A stretch of 64,000 nucleotides of DNA from Margaritispora aquatica. Taxonomy: Eukaryota > Ascomycota > Leotiomycetes > Helotiales > Discinellaceae. The stretch lies in assembly GCA_007644065.1 (NCBI GenBank), contig VJWN01000004.1, positions 1,550,001 to 1,614,000 of the forward strand. Direction: 5' to 3'. The position numbers were made by a program, and so were the translations under genes. Numbering within the stretch: the stretch's first letter is position 1; the number at the start of each line of letters is the position of its first letter. The notes under the pieces are model-generated. The model had not been told where the DNA came from. It searched no databases and worked only from the letters and a program-made list of their open reading frames with translations. Positions 23,084 through 34,508 of this stretch are shown piece by piece.

Positions 23084-24937
23084 ATGCACACCACGACTCT
23101 GGTAGTCGTAGCATCTGTGTTTGTGTCAATTATACTCTTTGTACTTCGTAATCCGAAGATCAGAAGGAATGGAGTACCATTGAGGTAAGACTGTCTTACA
23201 TGTATATCTCTTCTACCCCATCACGACCTCACAGAATGGGACCAGCGTATCAATAAGTACGATCACGCTTTTCCATTGGAAAGACAAAAGATCGTCAAGT
23301 GAGGATGTACAACTGAGAGAAGGTTTTGAATCTGAGTGATGTATTTATAGTTAACTTGATTTAACTTCCGATGCTGACCAGGTTGTCAGACGACCTCCAA
23401 ACACACTCCCATTAGCCGGGAATGGCATCCTCTTCCTCCAGGCTCGGCACAAGCTATTCTCTTGGTTTGTGAAATGTGAGAAAATATTTGGCTTTGAGAC
23501 GTTCCAGATCTCAGTTCCTACTTTGCCGCCTGGGGTGGTGATCAATGACCCTAAGAACCTAGAGTTTGTATTCAAGAATGAAGGCATTTTCAGTAAAGGG
23601 GACTTCTTCAAGAGGAGATCGTGGGATCTGTTCGGTACGTGCTGAGTATCTAGCTGCTTGATTCCAGAAGTAGCTAAATTTCATAGGCAATGGCATTATC
23701 AATGCAGATGGGGATCTTTGGAAAGTGCAGAGAAAAGCTGGGCTTCATTTCCTGAGCAGCGCAAATTTGAGAGTCTTGACGGATGTTGCACTACCTCACT
23801 ACTTGAGCGAGAGTGTGCAGATACTCCAGAATTGCGAAGAAGGATCAATTCTAGATCTTGAGGAGCACTTTAATGAGCTGACTACCCAGCTCATGGGACG
23901 AATGGCATATAATGTAAGTACTTCACCAATTTCTAAGCTTCGCCTTAACAATAACAGGTTAATATCCACAATTCAGATCCATTCTCGAGGTCCTTCGACT
24001 ATGCATCGGGAGCGACTGGCAAGCGGTTCCAAAATCCCCTTTGGCAGATTACCGAGCTGTTCTTCGGAGGCGAGTTCAGAGACTCTGTTGCAAGAGTCAA
24101 AGCTTTTGGGAATATGCTCGTACAGAATGCTGTTCATGCAAGACTCACCAAGAGTGAAGATGGCTCCTCATCTTTTGGGGGAATATCAGGGAGCTTGATC
24201 AACTCGCTACTAGACTCGATTGATGATCACCAGATGGTAGCAGATGCTGCATTAAACTATCTCTCAGCTGGTAAGGACACTGCACTTGTAGTCGAGGACA
24301 ATGCTAACATGGCGCAGGGAGAGATACGACAGCTCAAGCTTTGACATGGGTATTCTATTTACTGATGCGAAACCCCGACAAGCTCGCAGCAGCTCGAACA
24401 GAAGCCCAACAAGTCATCAAAGCCATTTCAGACAGCCGAGCCTCGCGCCTCTCAAACTTCAACACCGCAAATCTCCGGCCCTCAGTCCTGCCCTACATCA
24501 CAGCCATCTTCTACGAGTCACTTCGCCTCTACCCACCCGTCCCCTTCGAGCTCAAGCAATGCTCGACCTCCACCACTCTCCCCGACGGGACCTTCCTCCC
24601 CAAAAACGCCATCCTTGTGTGGTGCACATGGGCCATGAACCGGTCCCATCTCAACTGGGGCGAGGATGCCGAGACATTCAAGCCAGAGAGATGGCTTGAT
24701 GAGGAGGGAAACCTGCTGAGTAGAACGGCGTTCGAGTATCCTGTGTTTAATGGAGGACCCAGGACATGTTTGGGCAAGAAGATGGCGGAGGCGGTGGCGG
24801 TGCAGACGATTGCTACGCTGGTTTTGAAGTTTGATTTTGAGGTGGTGGGCGAGGTGGGCGTGGAGAGGGTTAGTAAGAATAGTCTTACGCTGCCCATGGA
24901 GGGGGGTTTGCCTTGTCGGGTTAAGAGTAGAGATTAG
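23084..24937 (+). CDS. Cytochrome P450 (CYP52-like, possible alkane/fatty-acid hydroxylase)
   Basis: Microsomal heme monooxygenase. Exons 23084-23184, 23390-23634, 23687-23913, 23958-24270 and 24318-24937 give 501 aa. The N-terminus is a membrane anchor (TTLVVVASVFVSIILFVL), followed by the proline hinge RRPPNTLPLAGNG. The I-helix AGRDTTAQALTW is formed exactly by the join of exons 4 and 5. K-helix ESLR, the PERF-type FKPERW, and the heme loop FNGGPRTCLGKKMA (Cys near residue 445) are all intact. The block FETFQISVPTLPPGVVINDP resembles fungal CYP52/CYP538-like sequences, suggesting long-chain substrates. Intron 1 is 205 nt, much longer than the other four (44-52 nt), and was set by the frame at TTGTCAG before 23390. 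Its neighbour on the other strand is a methyltransferase, compatible with a shared pathway but not proof. Confidence 0.92.
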
Positions 24938-25331
24938 TCGAATTGGTTTAAACAAACTTTCATATCATCTTTCTCTCGCAAGTTTCCTGAGGATCAAATT
25001 ATCATTCTCTAGCGAGCATCAAAAGCTCGAACTCACCAATCTTCGTATCACCTAGGAACCACTGTAACTCGAATGTTCTGCCTGAAAGAAGTTAACTTAC
25101 CTTGAGGCGATGTCTCGAAGTCTCATCGCCAATCGGGAAAGTTTATACTTAGGGGACACGAGAGGCATTTTCGCTCGGTAAAGAGTGAAGTGTAAAATGC
25201 AGCACGATTCGATGGGTATCTAACTATTCTACTGTTCAAATTTTGCTCGGTTACATCCTTGTTCTAACCTGTCACTATGCAGCTGTAATCGTCCTTGTAC
25301 GAACAAATCCACATCATTGATTTTGGTCATG
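24938..25331. other. Convergent 3' flanks
   Basis: About 0.4 kb between the convergent P450 and YRB30 genes. It should hold both polyadenylation regions; no gene was seen. Confidence 0.5.
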
Positions 25332-27792
25332 TCAAATGTCTTCTTTTCTCTCAACCAATGTTGGCGACCCAGGGCTATATCCCAAAGTCGAATCGGGATC
25401 AGAATCAATATTTCCTTGCCCTCTGCCGAGAGGACTACCCTTTACCACGTTCTCTCTCTGCACACGATCTACCGGCCTCGTTGCTTTTCTTTGCTGCTGC
25501 GGTCGATATGGCGATACGGGTGAGCTTGGCATCTGTCCCGGGAATGGCGAATTGCGTCTCGAGCCTGGAGTATCGCGCGAGAGCCAAGGCTGAGTCTGTG
25601 GTGTACCCCCTCGCTGAGGCGTCATGCTCCTCTGTCTTTCACTCCACCCCCTCGCATCGGGCGTAGGCGCTCTCTCATAATCCCAATCCCCGCCGTCCTC
25701 AACTGTCGCTTTCTGGTACTGGTAATCCTCTCCGTGGCGCTTGATCGGACTCTCGTTGTACGGATCGAATCCCAATCGTGAAGTGGCTTTTCGGCGCAGC
25801 ATCTTACGAGTGTCTTCCGCTCCAGTGCCAGAGTCGGAGGAGTCTTGCAGGAAGAAGTTGATGAACTCGTCGGGTATGGAAAGGTGGGAGGCTTGCTGGA
25901 ATTGTTGGAGGGAGGTGAGGCGGATTAGCATCTCGAGGAGGGAGAGGGAGCGGACGCCTGGTGCGAAAAACATTTCGGGTGACGTCTGTTCTGAAATTGG
26001 TCTGTACGGTTTTGATGTTGGTGGAGAAGATGCGGGATGGAGGTTTAGATCTGAAAAATCGTTGTGGAGATCGCTGGCGGGTGATTTGGCATTGATTCCT
26101 TCACCCGAGGAACTGGGTCTGTGTGAAGCATAGGCAGAATCGTCATGTGTGTCTTGTTCGAGGTCGGTCTCGTCGTCAGAGTTCGAGTCATCTTCTTCTT
26201 CTTCGTTCCAAATTCCTATTGCGAGCCATTCAGGGTCTAGATTTGGTGGCAGAGACCATGGTGCTCGCGGTGCTGAGCTATGTTCTGGAGTAGGCGTATC
26301 TGGTTGCAGGATTGAGCTTTCTCTTCGAATTTGTTCAGCAATATCGTTTTCATCATCATCGTCTTCTTCTTCTTCTTCTTGAATATTGTCATCTTCCTCC
26401 TCAAAGTTCTCCCATGAGTTCATAACATCATTATTGTGTGTTACTAGTCGCGGTGGTTGAGCGTTGGGATCTCTCCCCAACAACAGAATAGGATTGTTTG
26501 TTCCACTGCTACCCTCCACACCTAGAATTTTGCCCGTGGTTGCGTAGAATATCCGAGAAACTTGGTAAATAGGGAGAAATACACGCATACCAGCAAGCGC
26601 AACGTCCCCATATGGTCCTGGAGGAGTTTCGCCTTCCTCGACGGTATGCACTCGATTATCATCCAAGTCTTCAATGATCTCTAGACGATACGAAAACTCG
26701 TTCTGCTGTCCTTCACCTCGGATCTGAGCGCCTTCGCCGCCTTCAATGGACTGTACGATGGATGAGTCGTGTAAATCACTAGGCATCGAGTCCAGAGGTA
26801 CACGCATGAGCCTGACGCGTGCTTTGTGCATAACTTCCTTCATGGTGGCCCCACGCATCCTGCCTCCTTCCTCGTAAATTCGATTTGAATGACCTTCGAA
26901 AAGCATATACAGTGATACTGTAAAGCTAGGTAGGATTTGTACTGGAATACCAGGGGCCATGCTGTACTTTATATCCCCCCATGTAATACAAGTGCTTGCT
27001 TGCATCAGTCTGGAGCTAGAAACTGTGGCAGGTAGACTCGTAGTCAAGGTCGCACCAGAGGTGGTGATAGCAAGCTGAATTTCGGGGATTGCGCTGTCAA
27101 GCTTTGTCAAGAGCGCCTTTATATCATAGACGACAAGACGGATCTCGGCTTCATGTGTAGAGCGCGATTGGGCTTTAGTATGTTGTTTCCGTGATAGTTC
27201 TTCTGCACTAGCTGCCTTGGAGATTCGCATAGCCAGAGCTTCCATGTCCCGCCGCAGGCGTTTAGTCAAGGTCAAAGCCGATTCCAATGTAGTGTTTCCT
27301 CGTGCCGATCTTAATGTGTTAGCTGGGAACTCAGAGGAATTATGGAATGATATACATGACTTCCACCATGTTCAGAGCTGGTGTTATAATCTGGTCCTAG
27401 TGTAAGCGAGTGAAAGACAGTTGCTTTTCGTGGACAAACTTGAATCTTGCTATTCAGCCTCTCTTGAAGCTCTCTTAGTTCCCTGAACTCAACATTATCA
27501 TCCACCGTCTGTATGTTTATGTCAACTAGTGTACAGAATAAGTGATATCATGGATGGGGTGTTTACCTTCAGTAATCGGGATGTTTGTTTGATGGCAAAC
27601 GACGCAGTAATTCCGATTCCAGTACTTGCTTGATATTAGTATGAGATACGAGTTACCGATTCTACCTAGGACTTACCGTATTGCATAATTCATAGCATGA
27701 GAAGTGATCTGTGTGAATATAAGCACGTGACTATTAAATCAGGATTTCATTCTTGTCCCCGGGTCTTTTACCTTGCCTAGAAATGCATCCAT
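25332..27792 (-). CDS. YRB30: Ran-GTP-binding protein (Yrb30 family)
   Basis: Fungal-specific protein that binds Ran-GTP and influences nuclear transport. Exons 27792-27772, 27708-27677, 27624-27567, 27508-27440, 27390-27356 and 27309-25332 give 730 aa. Five short 5' exons precede one long one; every join preserves phase and rebuilds the conserved N-terminus (MDAFLGK, then MNYAIRTGIGITASFAIKQT, FRELRELQERLNSKIQ, ITPALNMVEVISARGNTTLE). The middle keeps AEELSRKQHTKAQSRSTHEA and FTVSLYMLFEGHSNRIYEEG. The C-terminal half is disordered, with an acidic run of Glu/Asp near 26340-26400 and many Ser-Pro/Thr-Pro sites (RQRSMTPQRGGTPQTQPW), suggesting phosphorylation. It diverges from SUP35. Introns 4 and 5 (49 and 46 nt) are very short but well formed, the latter with a GCTAAC branch site. 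Confidence 0.9.
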
Positions 27793-28196
27793 GTTGCAGA
27801 GTGTAATTGTGAAGGGCTCCCTTCTATTATCATGAGTTGAATAGTGATCTGGTGTTAAACATGATATGAAGTATCAGAAAGTCTTTGTTGATGATTTTGA
27901 CGCGATCTAGAGTCACGAGAAATTCGGTTATGGAGAGACCTTACCTTATGCTTTGTCTGATTGGAGCTGAAACAACGCTAAGAACAAGGCAGTATGGGAA
28001 TTTGTTTGTGAGGAAGGCACGGAGACCTGCCGCAACAACCCCGTCCAGTACAGTAAGGTAAGGAAGTAAGGAAGTAAGGAAGGAACGAATTACTTTGTAT
28101 TTGAACTCAAAACTCGACCTTATAAATTATTATTTAACTAAATATTATTCACTTTCTTAAATTCCTCCTCTTGAGCCTCACATTACTTCTTTCTCC

Positions 28197-28226
28197 CAGT
28201 CACCTTCAGTCACCCTCAGTCACTCC
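28197..28226 (+). repeat. Three tandem 10-bp CAGTCAC repeats
   Basis: Copies CAGTCACCTT, CAGTCACCCT and CAGTCACTCC follow one another head to tail about 200 bp upstream of the SUP35 start. A 10-bp period places each copy on the same helix face, as expected of clustered transcription-factor sites, but no factor is assigned. Confidence 0.6.
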
Positions 28227-28233
28227 TGACTCA
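28227..28233 (+). promoter_or_regulatory. TGACTCA, consensus for Gcn4/CpcA bZIP factors
   Basis: A perfect TGACTCA directly abuts the 10-bp repeats upstream of SUP35. This heptamer is the classic Gcn4/AP-1 site; one match can occur by chance, but position and clustering favour function. Confidence 0.4.
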
Positions 28234-28427
28234 TCTCTAATAGGTAGGCCCAACTAGAGTGACGTATCAGACTCGAGACCCATCCTTTGGGCATCGATAA
28301 ATTCACTCCGATAAACTGATAAATAAATTGCCCCGCCTTTCTCCCACCGTCCCACCAACCTTTGGACTTCGAACTTCGACAAATCTTTACAACCACCAAA
28401 CCCCCCCGTTTCACCAAGACCGCAATC

Positions 28428-30741
28428 ATGTCGGACCTCAACTCATGGGAAGACGATCCAGCCGCTCAGGATGAGAACTTGTCCCGGCAGGCACAGCAGA
28501 TGAATCTGAACAATAATTCGCAGCCACAGCAGCAAGGAAGAACTTTCCAACCAGGCGCAAGTTCATTCCAACCTGGGGCATCTTCCTTCACGCCCGGTCA
28601 GAACTTCCAGCAGTATGGCGGAGGCTATGATCAATCCCAATATCAAAACTACTACAATGCGCAAGCTACCGCTGGTGGTTATGGTGGTTACCCACAATAC
28701 GGCCAACAGCAGCAAGCCGGCTACCCTCAGTACCAGCAAGGAGGTGGCTATAACGCAGCATACAACCAGGGAGGATACAATGCAGGATATGGTGAGTGAA
28801 TAGATCCTGCGTTTGCATACCCGCACACTGTTACAGAACCGAGTGTGTATTTTCGGACTCGTTCTGACCATGAATTCATTGTAGCACAACAATACCCTGG
28901 TTACTCTCAACAACCACAAGTAGCTCCTCAGGCACAAGCACCTGCACGACAAACTCCCACGATCGCAAAACGTCCGGCGGAGGCTGCTCCGGCAGATTTG
29001 AATAAGCCCGTAGTGATGAAGGATGGCGCACCAAAAGTGTTGAGCATTGGTGGAGAGGCACCCAAACCAAAAGCGAAAGTCCTTTCTATTGGAAACCCAA
29101 CACCTGCTACCAAAAAGGAGGCACCTACAAAGGAGGCTGTTGCAAACGCTCCAGCTGCGGCAGGATCCAAAGTCGCAGCTGCAAAGGCCATTGAGAAGGT
29201 CGAGAAGGGCACAGCATCTGAGAGTGGGAAAACATCTCCAACACCATCCTCGGGGAGATCGAGTCCCACAAGAGCTGCTGGAGCCGCTGGAGCCGCTGGA
29301 GCCAAAGCCATGCGTGAGGCTGATGCTGTGGAGAAGGAACAAACTGCAGATGTGGACATGGAAACTCTCGCTGAAGTTTACGGCAAGGAGCACGTTAACA
29401 TTATCTTCATTGGCCATGTTGATGCTGGAAAATCGACTTTGGGTGGTGCCATATTGGTTCTCAGTGGAATGGTAGATGACCGGACGCTTGAGAAACACAA
29501 GAAGGAGGCAAAGGAAATGGGGCGAGAGAGTTGGTGGTTGTCATGGGCATTGGATCTTACCAAAGAGGAACGATCTAAGGGAAAGACCGTCGAGGTTGGA
29601 CGTGCCTTTTTCGAGACCGACAAGCGAAGATACAGTATTTTGGATGCCCCTGGTCACAAAACCTATGTGCCAAGCATGATTGGAGGTGCATCTCAAGCAG
29701 ATGTTGGTATCTTGGTCATCAGTGCTCGTAAAGGAGAGTATGAGACTGGTTTCGAGAAAGGTGGTCAGACCCGAGAGCATGCCATGTTGGCAAAAACTCA
29801 AGGTGTGAACAAGCTTGTAGTAGTCATCAACAAGATGGACGATCCTACTGTGGAGTGGTCCGAGAAGCGGTATCTGGAGTGCACAACCAAGCTCAGTCAA
29901 TTCCTAAAAGGCACGGGGTACAACCTCAAGACCGATGTTTTCTTCATGCCAATTGCTGCCCAGCAAATGCAAGGTATCAAGCAGCGCATTCCAGATGGGG
30001 TCTGCTCATGGTATAGTGGGCCATCTTTGCTTGAATATCTCGATAATATGGCTGCGCTTGAGAGAAAAATCAATGCACCATTTATGATGCCAGTAAACGG
30101 TAAATACCGTGATATGGGAACCATGATTGAAGGAAAGATTGAGTCTGGAGTGATTCAAAAAGGTATGCCATTAGTCATGATGCCTAATAAGGAGAAGGTA
30201 GATGTCGCCGCTCTCTACGGTGAGACCGAGGAGGAGGTCAACATGGCACAATGTGGTGACCAAGTCCGGGTACGTCTTCGAGGCATCGAAGAAGAAGATA
30301 TCATGCCTGGTTTCGTTCTCTGTTCGCCAAAACGTCTAGTTCATTGTGTCACTGCTTTCGAAGCTCAGATTCGAATTCTCGATCTGAAGAGTATCTTGTC
30401 CGCAGGTTTCAATTGCGTGCTACATGTTCACTCTGCCATCGAAGAAGTTACTTTCGCCGCATTGCTTCATAGCTTACAAAAAGGCACTGGTCGCAGGAGC
30501 AAGAAGCCACCAACTCATGCCAAGAAGGGTGAGAGTATTATTGCACGAATGGAGCTCATTGGAGGGACGGCTGTCTGCGTTGAGAAGTTCGAGGATTACG
30601 CTCAACTTGGACGCTTCACCTTAAGAGATCAGGTATGTGGTTCGTGTTCTCAATGGTTACTGTTGTTAACTTTCCCAGGGACAAACTATCGCAATTGGAA
30701 AGATCACCAAATTGATCACCCAGGAGACCTCCGCAGCTTAA
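28428..30741 (+). CDS. SUP35: Translation termination factor eRF3 (SUP35) with prion-like N domain
   Basis: GTPase that works with eRF1 to release peptides at stop codons. Exons 28428-28791, 28885-30632 and 30679-30741 (introns 93 and 46 nt) give 724 aa. The N domain (about 1-140) is rich in Gln, Gly, Tyr and Asn (QYGGGYDQSQYQNYY, QYQQGGGYNAAYNQGGYN) and includes a repeated FQPGASS unit. It is the counterpart of the yeast prion domain, though without the exact yeast repeats. A Lys/Ala/Glu-rich M domain with AAGAAGAAGA repeats follows. The elongation-factor-like GTPase begins near 297 with GHVDAGKST, then DAPGHKTYVP and NKMDDPTVEW. The last exon encodes GQTIAIGKITKLI before the stop. Intron 1 interrupts the prion-like segment after GYG. 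Confidence 0.96.
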
Positions 30742-31072
30742 AGAGTGAAACGACATGAAGTTATGATTTCATGAAATAAGTACTCAAGTCACGGGTAACT
30801 TGCTATTGAGAATTTTGGACGCATTTGGGTTGGCATAGAAGATTCCCGAAGGAATACATCTCCAGCAGCATTGAGGTTCCATCCCAATGCATAGCCTGTG
30901 TTTTTGATGGGTGTAGAGCATATTAGGTAGATAGGTCAAGGAAACCAAAAGCCATCAGAATTAAATATCTTCGCGAAAGTTGAGAGCATTTGACTAATAT
31001 GTCAAAATTTTAGGATTTCTTCGGCTGTCAATTTGTCAAAAGTGTGAATACTCTTTTCTTACTCTGCAGCAA

Positions 31073-31111
<39 letters not shown>

Positions 31112-32251
31112 ATCATCATTCAGCATGTTTCTTGTCATGTAATCATTTTGCACGGCGAGCATATGGGCGCCGTTAGTGCCTGGTCTGGTTGAAGCACACC
31201 GTTTTCTTCCCTTCTCCAGAGAATCTTACACATTTAGCGATATTTCATCACCGCACCAATCCAGTGCTGCCTCAATCCGTCATATCTTGCGCGAGATGGA
31301 ATTTTGGTGCACACTCACCTTGTAGCACATGCCGAATCAGAGCGCTTTCTCTTCCATTTATTACATTGCTACTCCCCTCTCGCTATCTATTTCTCCCAAA
31401 CATATGCAATCGACTTGCCCTTCTGATCATTTGAAGATGCCATAGTTTTAGCTGTGAATTTCAATATGAGGTTGCTTCTATGGAGATCTCCATCGACCTT
31501 GACAAACACCAGGGCTGCGACAAAGAACAAAAATCGTGTTGCAGCAGTAGCAGCACCCATCCTGTAATTTATATTGAGATGTTTGTTCTCTTTGGCGCTT
31601 TTAGCAAGAAATTTTGCAATCTGCGACTATCGACGATATTTGTTTTGCAGGTTTGTTATTGTATACATTATAAAACTAAGGAGAGACGCGGTATAATGTT
31701 GACACTACGTTCAATTTTTAACAGGTTATTGTACCCAAGTTTTGACAATTTCAATTTCATGCTACAAACTCGAGGCTTTAGCGAGATCGAGGGGACTATT
31801 GGGTGTACCGAGAAAGCCTAACCATGTTTTAGCCGCCTATGCTCAGTCCATGCAGTACTCGATTCCCATGGGGCACTCCTTGCCCTTCTTTGCTTTTTCG
31901 AAAGGTCTAGATGCCTTTCCCCGTTAGCGATCTCGATTCCTGTATGCCAAGTCGCCAAGGCTGGCGTCGACTCGCTATGTTTTGTAAAAGGAAACTTTGG
32001 GCTTGAAGCTGAGCAAAGACATTGGTTTTGGACTTCTGCCTGGTGTATCGTGAAATAAGGATGGGGTTTAATCCTCTGGATAGTTCGGGCGGTCTTGCTC
32101 TTTCTTTCCTTTCCTGCTCGTCTGCTTGGTTAGTTGTTGTATACTGTCCATATTGTATTTTAATGCTTCACACTTTCGTACGACGAGGCTCTAGTTATAC
32201 ACCCTACCCATTCCAATCACATCGCTCCTCATCTTACTATATTTAATAAGT
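30742..32251. other. Intergenic region with long poly(T)
   Basis: 1.5 kb without a supported gene. It includes a 32-T homopolymer, pyrimidine-rich stretches at 31350-31400 and 32090-32130, and short open frames with no recognisable product. A hydrophobic plus-strand frame at about 32060-32190 might contribute a signal-peptide exon to the next gene. Confidence 0.4.
31076..31107 (+). repeat. Poly(T) tract, 32 nt
   Basis: An uninterrupted run of 32 T. On the minus strand it is poly(A), so it could be a retroposon tail or a nucleosome-excluding dA:dT element. No retroposed body was recognised beside it, and length error in assembly is possible. Confidence 0.9.
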
Positions 32252-33406
32252 ATGCGACCAGATATATGGAACTTTGTCGCTAGAGCAACACCGACATCAG
32301 CAGAGAACTCAGGGAGGACGGGAGCACAGGATTTTATAGAGATATCTGTTCAACGATCAATTGCGCCAGAAGTTACGCCCGCTCCTAACGTCGAAGCAGC
32401 AATAGACCAGCTCAGAAGACGAGCGGATGGAACTGTGACGAATACATGCTCGGATTGGATATACTCGGGCTTCAGTCCAGCTTTCTGTGTGTACCTTCTT
32501 CACACGTCATCCTCGTATTTTGTCTCGCCCATATACACTTCAAACTAGCGACAAGTGGTGGATGAATTGATGGATTTGGCACCAAGTGTTCAGAAAGCCT
32601 AGACTGACGGCTCTGCAGATGCAAATTGTCCGTCGCCGTATACTTGCCTCTATTCTACAACAGGAACGAGAAATTACTGGGCTTGCGAAACATCCACTCT
32701 CCCACTCATAGCAACATGTCATGAGTATACGTCCGGTGTAGTGCAGTCGGCATATCCCACTGGACATACAACATGGTAAGATGGTGTTACCTTTTCTTTA
32801 CACCCTACCCCCCGTCTCGACCATCTTTCATTAAAACTTTCACTTTGCACATGGCATTTTTTGCGCATAAATAGCACAGCAAAGAAGGAGGGAATAAGAA
32901 AGACTAACCTGATACCCTACGTCTCCAGCAACCCAACCTATCCCTACTGCATGACCTATCTGATGGCCGGACCCGCCACCACGTTCACCCACTTACAATG
33001 CGATTCCGCGCTCGCCTTCGGCACCAGCAGGACGTACATCCTCACACCGACTGGGAGCACACAACCCGTCGTCGCACTGCTCAACACTGCCGCTGGCATC
33101 TCCAACTCCAACCCTACAACCACAACCATCTCCTCTCTAGTTTTCACCCCGACAACAACGTCGCTCATATCCGCAACGACAAACGCGGTGAGTCCGCCTG
33201 TAGTGACGGTGGCGGCGGCGAAGAGCGGTCCTGATACGGTAACGCTGATTGCGGCGATTGCGGGTACGTTAGGCGGACTGGGTAGTTTTGCGGCGGGACT
33301 GATTGCTGTGCATGCGTTTTTGAAGAGGAGGAGGGAAAAGAAGGCGATCGGTGGGGAGGGTGGGGCTGGCGAGGGGGTGAGTTATCAAATGGTGAATAAG
33401 CCGTGA
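32252..33406 (+). CDS. Single-pass membrane protein with Cys-rich ectodomain
   Basis: Fungal cell-surface-type protein of unknown function. Exons 32252-32486, 32619-32775 and 32875-33406 (introns 132 and 99 nt) give 307 aa. The ectodomain has spaced cysteines (ADGTVTNTCSDWIYSG, ANCPSPYTCLYSTTGTRNYW, NPTYPYCMTYLMAGP), then a Thr/Ser-rich stalk (SNSNPTTTTISSL and VFTPTTTSLISATT). One transmembrane helix follows (VTLIAAIAGTLGGLGSFAAG) with a basic stop-transfer KRRREKK and a short Gly-rich tail. This resembles fungal wall-sensor-like or mucin-like proteins. No signal peptide is visible at the chosen Met (MRPDIWNFVARATPT), so an upstream exon is likely missing. The first donor (GTGTGT) was picked for phase among three overlapping choices. 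Confidence 0.65.
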
Positions 33407-33902
33407 TGGGGTTAATGGGTGTTACAGTCATAGGAAAGAGGGACTGGAGGATAGAAGTGCGATGGATGCGTTTTTGGGACAACAATGTTGGCAAATGGGG
33501 ATGGAGTTTTGTAGCATGGCATGGCTAAGCGACTGATGGAGAAAGTTTATACCCCGTTTTTGTATGTTTTGTGTGTATAAAGAAGTTTAGATGCTAATGT
33601 AGGATATGGAAATAATTGGCCTCATGCATGTTCCTCCTAAAACTACCTATTGATCGTTTCGATGCAGTGTCTTCTTTCTCTCATGATCTTAATCTAGTCA
33701 CCACACTCATACCCTTGGATGACAACATATAGTACGCTAAATACAAGCAACGGAATGCACCATCCTACCTAACCGACAAAAATAACCTTTGCAGTGGCGT
33801 TTCAAACACCGGTCGATTACTAACTCCAAATCAACAATCCTTCACAACTCCAGTCCAGCGCTTACCACACATCGCCTCCATAGACAAAGGAACGAGCAAT
33901 CA
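33407..33902. other. Convergent 3' flanks
   Basis: About 0.5 kb between two convergent membrane-protein genes; no gene or repeat was seen. Confidence 0.5.
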
Positions 33903-34508
33903 TCAACGCCGGTCCGCAATCCCAAGCACAACCGAACCCAGCAACACCATCATCCCCCCATAACCCCAATGATTCCACTCACCCGTGCCCACATATGTCT
34001 TGCACACTAGCCCATCCACGCCCGCGACGCATCCACCTGCGATAAGGACTAGACCGAGGGATTTCTTGGATCCTATAAGGTGCCGTTAGTTGTATGTCTC
34101 AGGCCGACCAGTGACAGGTTCAGATTCAATTCGATGGATTCGAGCTAACTGATAAAGGTGATAGATGTAAGGAATGGGACATAGACGAGGGAAGACAAAC
34201 CAAACAAAGCTGTAGCATAGGTCGCACAAGCGGCCCCAATCAATTTCGCTCCAAACGCAACCATCAAGGCGTCGATGAGCACGGGGTCCGCGCCAGTGGT
34301 GAAATCTTGCAGGCCGAAGAGGGTGATTTCTGACATGGGGTTTAGGATGGCGTTTACTGTTGTTCTTTATTAGTACATGCACTTGTTGCATGATCGATGG
34401 GGACATACCTCCGAATCCTAAGGCCATGGTCCCAAAGAATCCTGCTATGGCGGGAATGGCAGGGTGGTCTGATAGGAGACGAGGAGATGCGGTTGTTGTC
34501 GGTGCCAT
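33903..34508 (-). CDS. Small four-helix membrane protein, function unknown
   Basis: Exons 34508-34409, 34356-34150 and 34072-33903 (introns 52 and 77 nt) join in phase to give 158 aa. Hydrophobic segments are AIPAIAGFFGTMALGFGVNA, ALMVAFGAKLIGAACATYAT with LFGLSSLVYVPFL, SLGLVLIAGGCVAGVDGLV, and GGMMVLLGSVVLGIAD, so it is predicted to be a polytopic membrane protein with a short polar N-terminus (MAPTTTASPRLLSDH). The overall pattern, including a conserved-looking GxVAGVDG stretch, resembles small fungal proteins in the DUF4267 group, but this is only a suggestion. It diverges from the sirtuin gene. Confidence 0.68.

Larger units (their letters stand above)
27793..28427. promoter_or_regulatory. 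Divergent promoter region of YRB30 and SUP35
   Basis: 635 bp between start codons. It contains a GTAAGGAA-type short repeat (about 28054-28085), a TTATAAATTATTATT AT-rich stretch near 28120, a three-copy 10-bp repeat with an adjacent TGACTCA, and a C-rich SUP35 leader just before the start codon. Confidence 0.55.

Noticed and set aside
28563..29498. A 311-codon minus-strand open frame
   Set aside because: Antisense of the low-complexity SUP35 N and M domains; its Cys/Ser/Leu-rich translation is a composition artefact.
33165..33494. Minus-strand Pro/Ser-rich 109-codon frame
   Set aside because: Antisense of the Thr-rich stalk and membrane helix of the plus-strand surface protein.
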